The notes: generated by a model not told the origin, from the letters alone. Positions 6,195 to 12,702 are shown, counted from the stretch's first letter. The stretch: 14,370 nucleotides of DNA from Candidatus Woesearchaeota archaeon (GCA_018303045.1 JAGVYX010000040.1:1-14370); one strand, 5' to 3'. A program made the numbers and translations.

Positions 6195-6937
6195 TATTTC
6201 GTGGGATTTATTTCCTTATAAGCTTTTTCTCTCATTTTCTTATAAACAAACTCCATTATCAGTTTCAAATTTTCCACGTCTTCTCTATTGTATTCAATCA
6301 ATAAATCCAAATATTCTTTATCCCCAGAGGCATGAAAGGCTTGCCATAAATCAACCGGATTGCCGTATAAATGGGCCGGCCGCTTCAAATTCAACTGTTT
6401 TTCAATTTCTTTTAATCCGCCCATTAGATTTAGGTTAATGCATAATGGTTTCAAGTCCATATGAATCCAGCCAATATTCACGCCAAATTTCTTTAATCTA
6501 GGCAGATCGAAGGAACTGCCGTTGAAAGTAATAACTGCTTGGTATTTAGCTAATTCTCTTTCAATAATTTCTTTTTCAAAATTAATCCCCCTGACAAAAA
6601 AATTAGTCTGATAGTAATTAGAGATCCCGACTAATACTATGTTGCCATAGCCATCGATTTCCAGATCCAGAAAACAGCAGCTTTCTCTTATCTGGGGATA
6701 TAACCTCCACATTTCTTTCTGGGGCAATTTATTGATAAAATAACCATAATTCTCTTGATTTAAAGCTTCACCAGCTTCATGAATTTTCCGATTATAATGC
6801 TCTTTCCTCACGATAGAAATTCCTTTAATTTTTTTAACTTTCAGGAAATCATTCCAATCTTTAATTCCTCTGTTCCAGAGAGACTGTTCGGATTTATTGC
6901 CAACTTTATCCAGAAAAATGAATGAATTTTTGATCAT
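6194..6937 (-). CDS. RNase H-like/DEDD 3'-5' exonuclease domain protein (YprB type)
   Basis: The protein has 247 residues. The N-terminal 40 (FLDKVGNKSEQSLWNRGIKD, then WNDFL) form a small helical module often found before this nuclease domain. The catalytic domain follows: Exo I CFLDLEIDG with D91 and E93, Exo II TFNGSSFDLPRL with D144, and Exo III EYNREDVENLK with D220. That is the DEDD set of two-metal-ion exonucleases in the ribonuclease H fold (the RNase_H_2/YprB family). Such proteins are predicted to digest DNA or RNA from the 3' end; the natural substrate is unknown. A TTTATG box is centred about 27 bp upstream of the ATG, with no Shine-Dalgarno, so it probably heads a two-gene unit with the DinB-like gene. 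Confidence 0.85.
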   Translation of the reverse strand: MIKNSFIFLDKVGNKSEQSLWNRGIKDWNDFLKVKKIKGISIVRKEHYNRKIHEAGEALNQENYGYFINKLPQKEMWRLYPQIRESCCFLDLEIDGYGNIVLVGISNYYQTNFFVRGINFEKEIIERELAKYQAVITFNGSSFDLPRLKKFGVNIGWIHMDLKPLCINLNLMGGLKEIEKQLNLKRPAHLYGNPVDLWQAFHASGDKEYLDLLIEYNREDVENLKLIMEFVYKKMREKAYKEINPTK

Positions 6938-7033
6938 TGTTTAAGCCAGTCCAAAAAGCACATAAACTGAAATAAATCAAAATTAATTTATAAAATCCCT
7001 ATTTTTCAAAATTCTCTGTTGAAAAAATTGAAT
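6938..7033 (-). promoter_or_regulatory. Intergenic: lipoprotein gene end and promoter of the nuclease-dinB unit
   Basis: The lipoprotein stop at 7034 is followed (minus strand) by AT-rich sequence with T-runs able to end transcription. Close to the next gene, GTTTATGTG (about 6959-6967) sits 26-28 bp before the ATG at 6937 and is the best TATA candidate. Confidence 0.35.
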
Positions 7034-9241
7034 TTAACTCCAGCTAACCCCCTTAGGATTCGTGCTTACCATTAATGGCGCAGTACAGTAGTTCTGCGAA
7101 CCGTCAGCTTGCGATACGCACGCCACAACATCAAAAGATCCTTGCAGGGAAACGGTATACATCTGGTTCCATTTATTGCAGCCGCCGTTATCATGGCCCA
7201 GGATTTGCGAATTAGTAAATTTGGCATATTGATTTAATCCGCTGGGCGAATAAAATAGCCGCACGTTAGTGAAATCTGCTGAATTGCAGGTGAGCATTCC
7301 AATTTCATTGACGACTAACAATCTTACAAAATTTTTACCGATGGAAACTGGCGGAACGTACCATTTTCCTTCAGCAATTCCCAGGCTAAATTGCTCCGTA
7401 GCTCTTAAGGCGTAAGTCTGCGCTGGCAATCCATTCGCGCCAAGATTTTCTTTAGGCAAGGGATTTTGATTCTCTGGTCCGTTTTCTTTTTCATCAGAAC
7501 CATCATTCGGCAGTCCAATTATTATTCCGCCAGTCGGCCCTCCAGAAGAAGGCGGCGCGGAAAGATCAGAGCCGCGCAAATCAATAAGGTAACTGTCAGC
7601 TCCAGATTGGCAGTCTCCGTTATCGGAAGCAAAAATAACATAGCTGCCGTCAGCCGAGATACTGGCCTGCGGCTCGTGGTAATAATCGCAGTTTGACGAT
7701 CTGTGGTGAGCCAATCGCCTTACTTTGGCGCCAGCATTGTTGCCTTCCTCGGCTCTTCCGGAAGTATAGACCAGATAAATTTCCTTGTCCAAAGGTTCAC
7801 CGCCGGCAACTGGAGCATCAGTATTAGTATCGGCGGTAACTACGCAGACTCCTTTCGGCCCCTGGCAGGAAAGATGGGAGAAATGCCCCCAGCCAGGATC
7901 AAGGATAATTTTGTCGTAACTGTTTTTAAAGCTGGCGGAACCGGGAAATTTAGTTACAGTAATAAATAAGCTGTTTCTGAAGCCATAAGTTACATAGATT
8001 TCATTTCCAAGTTCATCAATTCCTTGATCGCTGTGTCCGCGATGCGATCCAACATGCCCTTGATATAATCCAGTAGTCCGGCCATAAACTTCCACGCCGT
8101 TGCAGGCTCCTTCTCCATCAGGATTCCATTGAATGACGATGTCTCCTTTTAATGGCGAAGGCGCCACCCAGTTGGGATTGATGTCACTGCATCGTCCGGC
8201 TAAATCCAGTTCCCGTTCAATTTTGTTATTAATCAAATCAAACAGCACAAAGACCATGCGGTCGTTGCTTCTTTTTTGAACAAACAAAGTTAACCATCTT
8301 CCATCTCGCGAAATTTCTTCATAAGAAATAGCCCTTCCCGGGCTTACCCAGCGATAAGTGTTTCTGGGAAAATTATATTTAGTTTTTACGCCAGTAACGA
8401 CATTGACTTTCTCCAGCTCCACTTCTGTAGGTTCTGTGGCCAAATCAGTAAAATAAATCATTTCTTCCTTATGAAGAGGATTCCAGCGCGGCGCATAAAT
8501 TAAAAAGTCAAAAGCATAAATTGTTTTAAGAGACTCAACTTCTCGTATCAAGTAATTTTGGGAATTATCCATCAATACCAGCGAATTATCTTTATTAAAA
8601 GCCTGCAATTGCGAGTAAACGTGCCGGTCGCGATTCCCGTTTGCGGCATCAGTTAATCTTCTAAGCTTTGTTCCAAAAGCCGGGTCGGTAAAAGTTTTTC
8701 CAACCGATGGCAAACTTAAAGCCGGCTGTTTAATAATCAGGTTGGGATTAGAAATTCCTGCTGCAGAGCCTTGCGACGGCAGATTAGGAACATTAACTTG
8801 GTCGGTAGGGGGCGATTGTTGAGGTGGTGGTTGAGGCGCGCCTTCAACTGGTTTATCAGTATCAATGGGCTTATTATTTTCTCGAGAATCTGGTCCAGAA
8901 CCATCTTTGTCTTTAGAAGGATTTGCCGGCGGCGGATTATTATCCGGGCTGGTTTCCGGCGCTTTTTTTATTTTTCCAGGAATTCGATTATCATTATCGC
9001 AGATTTGGTCCTTATTCTTATCCAGGCAGCATTCCAATCCTACTCTCATATAAGGCTTATTGCAGATAACCGCATTTTCAGAAATTCTTTTAATATCTTT
9101 GTCGCTTAAATCATCCAAGCTAAATTTCTCGCAACCGGAAACTGCCAGCATAACTATTAACAGCAAGACTATTAAAAGTAAGATTGGCCATCTAATAGCA
9201 AATCGCAGGCCGTAATGTCTACAATGAAACTTCGATTTCAT
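7034..9241 (-). CDS. Large secreted lipoprotein: Cys/Asp-rich motif, Pro-rich linker, beta-propeller and C-terminal domain
   Basis: The protein has 735 residues. The signal peptide has a basic N-terminus, a long I/L/V core and a lipobox ending V-S-G-C37, so the mature protein should be lipid-anchored outside the cell. Residues 60-85 carry C-N-K-P-Y-M, a C-C pair (71-72) and D-K-N-K-D-Q-I-C-D, a Cys/Asp-rich motif I associate with archaeal surface proteins that may bind calcium. Residues 95-165 are a Pro/Asn/Asp linker. Residues 180-550 look like a TolB/PD40-type beta-propeller: repeated strands and blade motifs such as FGTKLRRLTD, HSDQGIDELGNEIYV and HEPQASISADGSYVIFASDNG-like segments. A C-terminal beta-sandwich (about 600-735) contains further cysteines. 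Relatives of the propeller include oligogalacturonide lyase-like proteins, but catalysis is not established. The gene has an unusual leader (see 9238-9309). Confidence 0.85.
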   Translation of the reverse strand: MKSKFHCRHYGLRFAIRWPILLLIVLLLIVMLAVSGCEKFSLDDLSDKDIKRISENAVICNKPYMRVGLECCLDKNKDQICDNDNRIPGKIKKAPETSPDNNPPPANPSKDKDGSGPDSRENNKPIDTDKPVEGAPQPPPQQSPPTDQVNVPNLPSQGSAAGISNPNLIIKQPALSLPSVGKTFTDPAFGTKLRRLTDAANGNRDRHVYSQLQAFNKDNSLVLMDNSQNYLIREVESLKTIYAFDFLIYAPRWNPLHKEEMIYFTDLATEPTEVELEKVNVVTGVKTKYNFPRNTYRWVSPGRAISYEEISRDGRWLTLFVQKRSNDRMVFVLFDLINNKIERELDLAGRCSDINPNWVAPSPLKGDIVIQWNPDGEGACNGVEVYGRTTGLYQGHVGSHRGHSDQGIDELGNEIYVTYGFRNSLFITVTKFPGSASFKNSYDKIILDPGWGHFSHLSCQGPKGVCVVTADTNTDAPVAGGEPLDKEIYLVYTSGRAEEGNNAGAKVRRLAHHRSSNCDYYHEPQASISADGSYVIFASDNGDCQSGADSYLIDLRGSDLSAPPSSGGPTGGIIIGLPNDGSDEKENGPENQNPLPKENLGANGLPAQTYALRATEQFSLGIAEGKWYVPPVSIGKNFVRLLVVNEIGMLTCNSADFTNVRLFYSPSGLNQYAKFTNSQILGHDNGGCNKWNQMYTVSLQGSFDVVACVSQADGSQNYCTAPLMVSTNPKGVSWS

Positions 9242-9267
9242 TTGGGCACAAAAATGATCGTTGTCAT
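9238..9267 (-). CDS. Possible 9-codon leader ORF overlapping the lipoprotein start
   Basis: ATG at 9265-9267 opens a frame encoding MTTIIFVPK, whose TGA overlaps the lipoprotein ATG as ATGA (9238-9241). No Shine-Dalgarno sequence precedes it. An overlap of this kind permits termination-reinitiation, but a 9-codon frame can arise by chance. Confidence 0.2.
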   Translation of the reverse strand: MTTIIFVPK

Positions 9268-9270
9268 TTT

Positions 9271-9309
9271 TTATGTTCCATTACTGTTGTGATTTACTAT
9301 AACATTCAT
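9271..9309 (-). CDS. Possible 12-codon upstream ORF in the lipoprotein leader
   Basis: This short frame (MNVIVNHNSNGT, stop TAA at 9271-9273) is preceded by AAAGGTGAT (9313-9321), one of the best Shine-Dalgarno matches in the window, at ideal spacing. The lipoprotein ATG itself at 9241 has none. From the TATA box at 9346-9354, transcription should begin near 9324, placing this ATG about 15 bases into the mRNA and the lipoprotein ATG about 83 bases in. It may be a regulatory leader peptide or a ribosome-loading site. Confidence 0.35.
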   Translation of the reverse strand: MNVIVNHNSNGT

Positions 9310-9345
9310 TCTATCACCTTTTTTAAAAAGCTTCTACAATTCCAG

Positions 9346-9354
9346 TATATATAA
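9346..9354 (-). promoter_or_regulatory. TATA box of the lipoprotein gene
   Basis: TTATATATA (minus strand) is a strong TATA box directly abutting the TAA stop of the NFACT gene (9355-9357). The predicted start site near 9324 gives a leader of about 83 bases before the lipoprotein ATG, unlike the leaderless arrangement of several other genes here. Confidence 0.6.
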
Positions 9355-10440
9355 TTATTGCAGGTCTAAACTAATGGTTTTGGTTTTAAGATCAATTTTT
9401 TTAATCTTTTTTTCCTTCTGCAGTTCGGAAGCGATTTCCTTCCAGGTCTTGGTTTTCTTTAATTGGCTGACAATTTCCAATAGCTTCTGGAGAGAGGCAT
9501 ATTTTTCATAAATTAACTCACCTTTTCTTTTATTTAAAATTATTTTTTCTTCCAAAGCGGCGATGGCATCTTGCTGTTCAGTTATTCTTCGCTGGAAATT
9601 AGCGATTTTGTTGTCAAAAGGAGAAGTTCGCTGAAATGGCTTCAGCAAATTTACCGCTTCATTATAAGTTTCAGTTACTTGTTTAGCTGTTCGATTTAAT
9701 AACGGGAAGGGAGTTATCTGTTCATCATAAATATATCCTTTCGGCTGTTGAATTTGTTTCTGCATTTCTTTAATTTCACTGTAAAGTAATTTTATTTTTT
9801 TAGAATCTAATTTGGCAGCAGCTTCGTTTTTATCAACTTCAGCTCTAATGCATAATTCTTCAGCATATACTCCTCCCAGATTGATCTCCGTTGCTAAAGT
9901 CGTAGCTAAATTTTTTCTATCGCTTTTTTTAAGTATTTTTTCAAAATCCCCTAAAGAAATAATTTTCCAATTAATTCCAGGAGCAGGGAAGGTGTAAGGA
10001 TGTTTAGCCTTTACACTTCGATCTTTCCACAACTGTTGTTCTAATACTCCGATGGCCATAAAACGAGCATCGGTTAAGATAATATTGCCTTTAGAGAATA
10101 ATTCGATAATCAAGTAGTGCGTTTCTTCTTTTTCCAGCTCAAAAACGACAATTCTTTCCGCTTCCTTCTGGTAAAGGTCTTTAATAAAAGCATGATCCAA
10201 ATATTTTCTCAGCTGCATGCAGAATCCTGAAGGCCTAACTGGCGGATTTTTGTCTTTGGTTAAGCACAGCAGTTTTCCCGGAACTATTTTCAACAATTGT
10301 TTGCCCTGCCCGGGAGCATGCAATTGCAGCAGTAACTCTTCATTTTGGTGGTAAATCTGGGAAATTTTGCCTTTTTTCAGGAATTGCAGCTCATTGATTA
10401 CGGCCGCCAATTCTATGGAAGCTAAAGAGTTTTTTTTCAT
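9355..10440 (-). CDS. NFACT (Rqc2/RqcH-like) protein lacking the C-terminal NFACT-R domain
   Basis: The protein has 361 residues. The N-terminus (SLASIELAAVINELQFLKKG then KISQIYH) is the NFACT-N start, and the CMQLRKYLDHA region (about 74-84) carries its conserved LRK-L core. A helix-hairpin-helix-like stretch (about 180-215) and a coiled coil (about 275-325) follow. Full-length archaeal homologs are about 600-700 residues and continue into NFACT-R. Here the protein stops at IDLKTKTISLDLQ, close to where NFACT-R would begin, and the next bases are a promoter. NFACT proteins bind 60S/50S subunits with stalled peptidyl-tRNA and, in Rqc2/RqcH, recruit tRNA for C-terminal tailing. The missing half may be encoded elsewhere or truly absent. 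TTAAAATTAA is centred 26 bp upstream, so the mRNA is probably leaderless. Confidence 0.88.
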   Translation of the reverse strand: MKKNSLASIELAAVINELQFLKKGKISQIYHQNEELLLQLHAPGQGKQLLKIVPGKLLCLTKDKNPPVRPSGFCMQLRKYLDHAFIKDLYQKEAERIVVFELEKEETHYLIIELFSKGNIILTDARFMAIGVLEQQLWKDRSVKAKHPYTFPAPGINWKIISLGDFEKILKKSDRKNLATTLATEINLGGVYAEELCIRAEVDKNEAAAKLDSKKIKLLYSEIKEMQKQIQQPKGYIYDEQITPFPLLNRTAKQVTETYNEAVNLLKPFQRTSPFDNKIANFQRRITEQQDAIAALEEKIILNKRKGELIYEKYASLQKLLEIVSQLKKTKTWKEIASELQKEKKIKKIDLKTKTISLDLQ

Positions 10441-10460
10441 TGGAGAAGAATATAGTTAAG

Positions 10461-10470
10461 TTAATTTTAA
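10461..10470 (-). promoter_or_regulatory. TATA-like element for the NFACT gene
   Basis: TTAAAATTAA on the minus strand is centred about 25.5 bp before the ATG at 10440. No Shine-Dalgarno sequence precedes that ATG, consistent with a leaderless transcript. Confidence 0.4.
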
Positions 10471-10491
10471 TTGTTTCGTAAATTTAGAAAC

Positions 10492-10498
10492 AAAAAAA
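10492..10498 (-). terminator. T7 tract ending tRNA-Cys transcription
   Basis: Seven consecutive T residues on the minus strand begin at the discriminator base of tRNA-Cys. A T-tract directly after a stable tRNA is the usual archaeal termination signal. Confidence 0.6.
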
Positions 10499-10511
10499 GC
10501 GCTCGGAGGGA

Positions 10512-10524
10512 TTTTCGCGCTAAT
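10512..10524 (-). other. Predicted 13-base intron at 59/60 in the T loop of tRNA-Cys
   Basis: The uninterrupted T loop would be 20 bases. TTCG (54-57) is perfectly complementary to CGAA (10514-10517), giving the 4-bp central helix of a BHB motif with 3-base bulges AGA and AAT, flanked by the T stem. Cutting as AG/A and AA/T leaves a normal 7-base T loop, TTCGAGT. The second flanking helix is replaced by a 6-base loop, as in relaxed archaeal BHB motifs. Confidence 0.75.
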
Positions 10525-10546
10525 CTCGAACCCTCGAATGATCGCT

Positions 10547-10587
10547 GACTTCTTGGTCATCGCTTTGATAAGCTCATCTTAGTGGAT
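10547..10587 (-). other. Predicted 41-base intron at 37/38 in the anticodon loop of tRNA-Cys
   Basis: Between G37 and A38, 41 bases interrupt the anticodon loop; removal restores a 5-bp stem and a 7-base loop. The BHB is imperfect: C32-G, U33-A and C35-G pair, but G34 faces A. The intron can form two small hairpins (GCTT-ATCA-AAGC at 10562-10573, and TGAC-CAAGAA-GTCA using A38). It contains a second GCGAT (10559-10563), so an alternative exon boundary was considered; it would leave an overlong variable region. Confidence 0.65.
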
Positions 10588-10649
10588 CTGCAGGCGATTG
10601 CCTTAGCCACTTGGCTACGAGCGCAACAGGCTTTTTGATGGCCATGGAT

Positions 10650-10657
10650 TTATATAA
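10650..10657 (-). promoter_or_regulatory. TATA box of tRNA-Cys
   Basis: The palindromic TTATATAA is centred 29.5 bp upstream of the tRNA 5' end, placing the start site 3-4 bases before the mature end. The same centre-to-end distance holds for tRNA-Arg. Confidence 0.6.
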
Positions 10658-10683
10658 TTTTGGGAAAAATAAACTTTTTTTGG

Positions 10684-12453
10684 TTATTTGGCTCTTTGAA
10701 ATTGCAGCTCATACAGTCGTTTATATATTGGATTGCCCAATAATTCCTGGTGCTTTCCTACCGCCACGACCCTCCCTTCATCTAAAACCACAATCTGGTC
10801 GGCATGTAAAATTGTTGATAGCCGGTGGGCGATAATTATCTGCGTCGTCTTATGATGCAGCTCTTGGATAGACTCGCTAATCGCTTTTTCCGTTTCACTG
10901 TCCAGGTGGCTGGTAGATTCATCCATTATCAAGATACTGGGCTTGGTAAGCAAGGAACGGGCAATGGCTATTCGCTGCCGCTGTCCGCCGGATAATTTCA
11001 CTCCCCGCTCGCCAGTCACAGAATTATAACCATTCGGCGTTTTTAAGATAAATTCATGGGCCTGGGCTAATTTTGCCGCCTGTTCGATGGCCTCTTGGCC
11101 GGCTTTAGGATTGCCATAGGCAATATTCTCTCTCATAGTTCGATTAAATAAGCTGGTATCCTGGGGAATCCAAGTTACTTGTTTTCGCAATGAAGCGCGT
11201 TGAATACTTCGCAGGTCCGTTCCATCATAGGTAATCTTTCCCTGATCGGGATCGTAAAATCGCAGCAACAGAAAGGCTAAAGTGGACTTTCCCGCACCGC
11301 TTCTTCCCACCAAAGCCGTGGTTGTTCCTGCCGGAATGGCCAGATTAATATCATAAAGCGCCGCAGTTTTTTTAGTGTATTCAAAGGACACATTATGTAA
11401 GACTATTTCCTGCAGCAAAGGCTTGACGCTGACGGCATCAGGAGAATCTGTTAATACGTCTTTTTCTCCAATGATTTCGAACAGGTGAGAAGCCCGTTTG
11501 GCATTTCTTCTCAATCGGGTAAATAACTGATTTAATTGAGCCAGCGGAGCAAAAGTCATCTGCTGGTAACTTATAATTAAGATTAGTTGCCCCAGAGTGA
11601 TTTGTTGGCTGTAAATGGCATAAATACAATAGGTTAGAAGCGCCGTTCTCAAAGTAACTTCAATGACCGTTTGCAAAAATTCTTGGGTAAACCATAATCG
11701 CTCCACGCCATATTCAAACGAGTGATATTTACTCCATCGTTTAGCATAATATTCTGGCTCCTGGTCTTCTTTTCCAAAAGCTTTCACTGTTCTTACGTTG
11801 GACACGCCATCATAGAGGGCTCTGTTGGCTGTTCTTTCCAGCCGGTTTAAGGAAGCCTGCTTTAAAGCAATTGTCCGTGAAATAAAAAAAGTAATTATGA
11901 TATAGATGGGGATAGGCAGCAAAAGCAATACCCCAAAAAAAGGAAGAATTAAGAAAGTATAAATCACCACAAATAATAAGGTTAAAATTGCCACCAGCAG
12001 ATTTTGGCCAAATAATTCATACAACAGGACAAAGATAGCGCTTCCTCCTTTGTCAATTCGTGTTCCCACTTCTCCAGAATCATGTTTGTCGTGCCAGGCG
12101 AAGGGCAATTGATAATAATGATGCAGCCCGGCATATCGCCAGCGGTCTTCTACCTGCGTGGCAATATAGAAGCTGATTTTAGTTGCTCCAAATTTGCAAA
12201 TAGAGCCAATAGATAAACAGAGGCCATATCCAGCCAATAATTTCCAGAATTGATCCAAGGAATTTCCGGCAATAACCAAATCAACAATCTTTTGAAAGAT
12301 TCGCGGAGCTGCCGTAAGCAGAATGGCCGCGCCAATCGCCAACAACAAAAAACCAACAAAAACTAACGGGAAGAGTTGCAGCATACTTCTGAATACGGTT
12401 AAAAGCACACTTGTAAATCTGATATTCTTGGGAACCTTATGGGGATCTTTCAT
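10684..12453 (-). CDS. ABC exporter, fused transmembrane and ATPase domains (MsbA/multidrug type)
   Basis: The protein has 589 residues, the normal length of a half-transporter that works as a homodimer or heterodimer in the membrane. Residues 20-310 form the transmembrane domain with about six hydrophobic helices (for example 30-48, 73-92, 150-190 as two, and 265-300). The ATPase domain has Walker A GRSGAGKST (383-391), Q-loop Q431, signature LSGGQ (487-491), Walker B ILIMDE (507-512), D-loop SHLD and switch histidine H543 (AHRLST). All catalytic residues are present. Such exporters move lipids, peptides or drugs; the substrate is not predictable. GAGG lies a few bases before the ATG, and an inverted repeat surrounds the putative TATA region (12477-12510). 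The tRNA-Cys gene lies downstream with its own promoter. Confidence 0.93.
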   Translation of the reverse strand: MKDPHKVPKNIRFTSVLLTVFRSMLQLFPLVFVGFLLLAIGAAILLTAAPRIFQKIVDLVIAGNSLDQFWKLLAGYGLCLSIGSICKFGATKISFYIATQVEDRWRYAGLHHYYQLPFAWHDKHDSGEVGTRIDKGGSAIFVLLYELFGQNLLVAILTLLFVVIYTFLILPFFGVLLLLPIPIYIIITFFISRTIALKQASLNRLERTANRALYDGVSNVRTVKAFGKEDQEPEYYAKRWSKYHSFEYGVERLWFTQEFLQTVIEVTLRTALLTYCIYAIYSQQITLGQLILIISYQQMTFAPLAQLNQLFTRLRRNAKRASHLFEIIGEKDVLTDSPDAVSVKPLLQEIVLHNVSFEYTKKTAALYDINLAIPAGTTTALVGRSGAGKSTLAFLLLRFYDPDQGKITYDGTDLRSIQRASLRKQVTWIPQDTSLFNRTMRENIAYGNPKAGQEAIEQAAKLAQAHEFILKTPNGYNSVTGERGVKLSGGQRQRIAIARSLLTKPSILIMDESTSHLDSETEKAISESIQELHHKTTQIIIAHRLSTILHADQIVVLDEGRVVAVGKHQELLGNPIYKRLYELQFQRAK

Positions 12454-12569
12454 TACTGCCTCTTTTATTTATAGAAAACTTTGAATAATTTATTTTTTAT
12501 TAACAAAGTTCTTTATAGTATAATTCTTTATTAAACTTAAATAATTTTAGAAAGAGTGTAAAATGAAAG
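12454..12569 (-). other. Intergenic region between tRNA-Arg and the ABC exporter
   Basis: This very AT-rich region of 116 bases holds T-rich sequence behind tRNA-Arg (termination) and the exporter promoter. AAATAAATTATT centred near 12489 is the best TATA candidate, giving a start near 12463 and a leader of about 10 bases that includes GAGG. Confidence 0.4.
12477..12510. repeat. Inverted repeat flanking the exporter TATA region (possible operator)
   Basis: AACTTTG (12477-12483) and CAAAGTT (12504-12510) are perfect 7-bp inverted arms separated by 20 bases of pure A/T that contain the likely TATA element. A repressor dimer binding both arms would block the promoter. In DNA this AT-rich, such repeats can also occur by chance. 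Confidence 0.35.
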
Positions 12570-12676
12570 CGGGTCCGAGGGGATTTGAACCCCCGACCTA
12601 GTAAGCGGCAGCAGTAATTAACTGGCTGGCCTCAGCTTAGAAGGCTGTCGCCCTATCCAGGCTAGGCTACGGACCC
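12570..12676 (-). tRNA. tRNA-Arg (UCU) with a non-canonical intron at 42/43
   Basis: The precursor is 107 bases, 75 after removing a 32-base intron. Acceptor GGGTCCG (12670-12676) pairs with CGGACCC (12571-12577). The D arm is GCCT/GGGC with a terminal U-G pair. Anticodon stem ACAGC is followed by loop CTTCTAA with anticodon UCU (12639-12641), reading AGA/AGG. T arm GGGGG-TTCAAAT-CCCCT has one wobble pair, and the discriminator is G73; CCA is not encoded. Without splicing the 3' anticodon strand is GCTGA, leaving A27 unpaired, and the variable region is far too long. After splicing it is GCTGT, fully paired, with a 5-base variable loop AGGTC. Confidence 0.93.
12601..12632 (-). other. 32-base intron at position 42/43 of tRNA-Arg
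   Basis: The splice junction forms a strict BHB. Central helix AAGC (12635-12638) pairs with GCTT (12603-12606); bulges are TGA and ACT; the outer helix is TCT against AGG; and the inner helix contains GG/CC continuing into CAG/CTG and CAGT/ACTG with bulged C residues and a TAATT loop. Cuts TG/A and AC/T join G42 to U43 and complete the anticodon stem. Confidence 0.87.
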
Positions 12677-12702
12677 TTAATAATCTCGAAACCGCCATAG
12701 CT

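Larger units (their letters stand above)
10498..10624 (-). tRNA. tRNA-Cys (GCA) with two predicted introns
   Basis: The precursor is 127 bases; removing two introns (41 and 13 bases) gives 73. Acceptor GCGCTCG (10618-10624) pairs perfectly with CGAGCGC (10499-10505). The D arm is GCC...GGC with the G18-G19 pair. Anticodon stem ATCGC (10594-10598) pairs with GCGAT (10541-10545). The anticodon is GCA (10589-10591) with U33 and G37. The variable loop is CATTC, and T-stem GAGGG pairs with CCCTC. The discriminator is U73, the universal cysteine identity base, which supports the assignment. CCA is not encoded. Introns are predicted at 37/38 (10547-10587) and 59/60 (10512-10524). A TTATATAA box lies about 29.5 bp upstream of the 5' end. 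Confidence 0.9.

Noticed and set aside
7466..9109. Plus-strand open frames opposite the lipoprotein gene, including an Arg/Ile-rich one opposite the proline-rich linker
   Set aside because: Antisense of a well-supported gene; the composition is explained by complementing Pro and Asp codons.
9239..9309. Frameshift that would join the 12-codon ORF to the lipoprotein
   Set aside because: The resulting signal peptide would have an N-region of about 40 residues, unusual for a lipoprotein; the ATG at 9241 gives a normal one. A sequencing error cannot be fully excluded.
10559..10563. First GCGAT copy as the 3' anticodon strand of tRNA-Cys
   Set aside because: It would leave a 23-base variable region in a type I tRNA and no acceptable splice motif; the second copy gives a 5-base variable loop.
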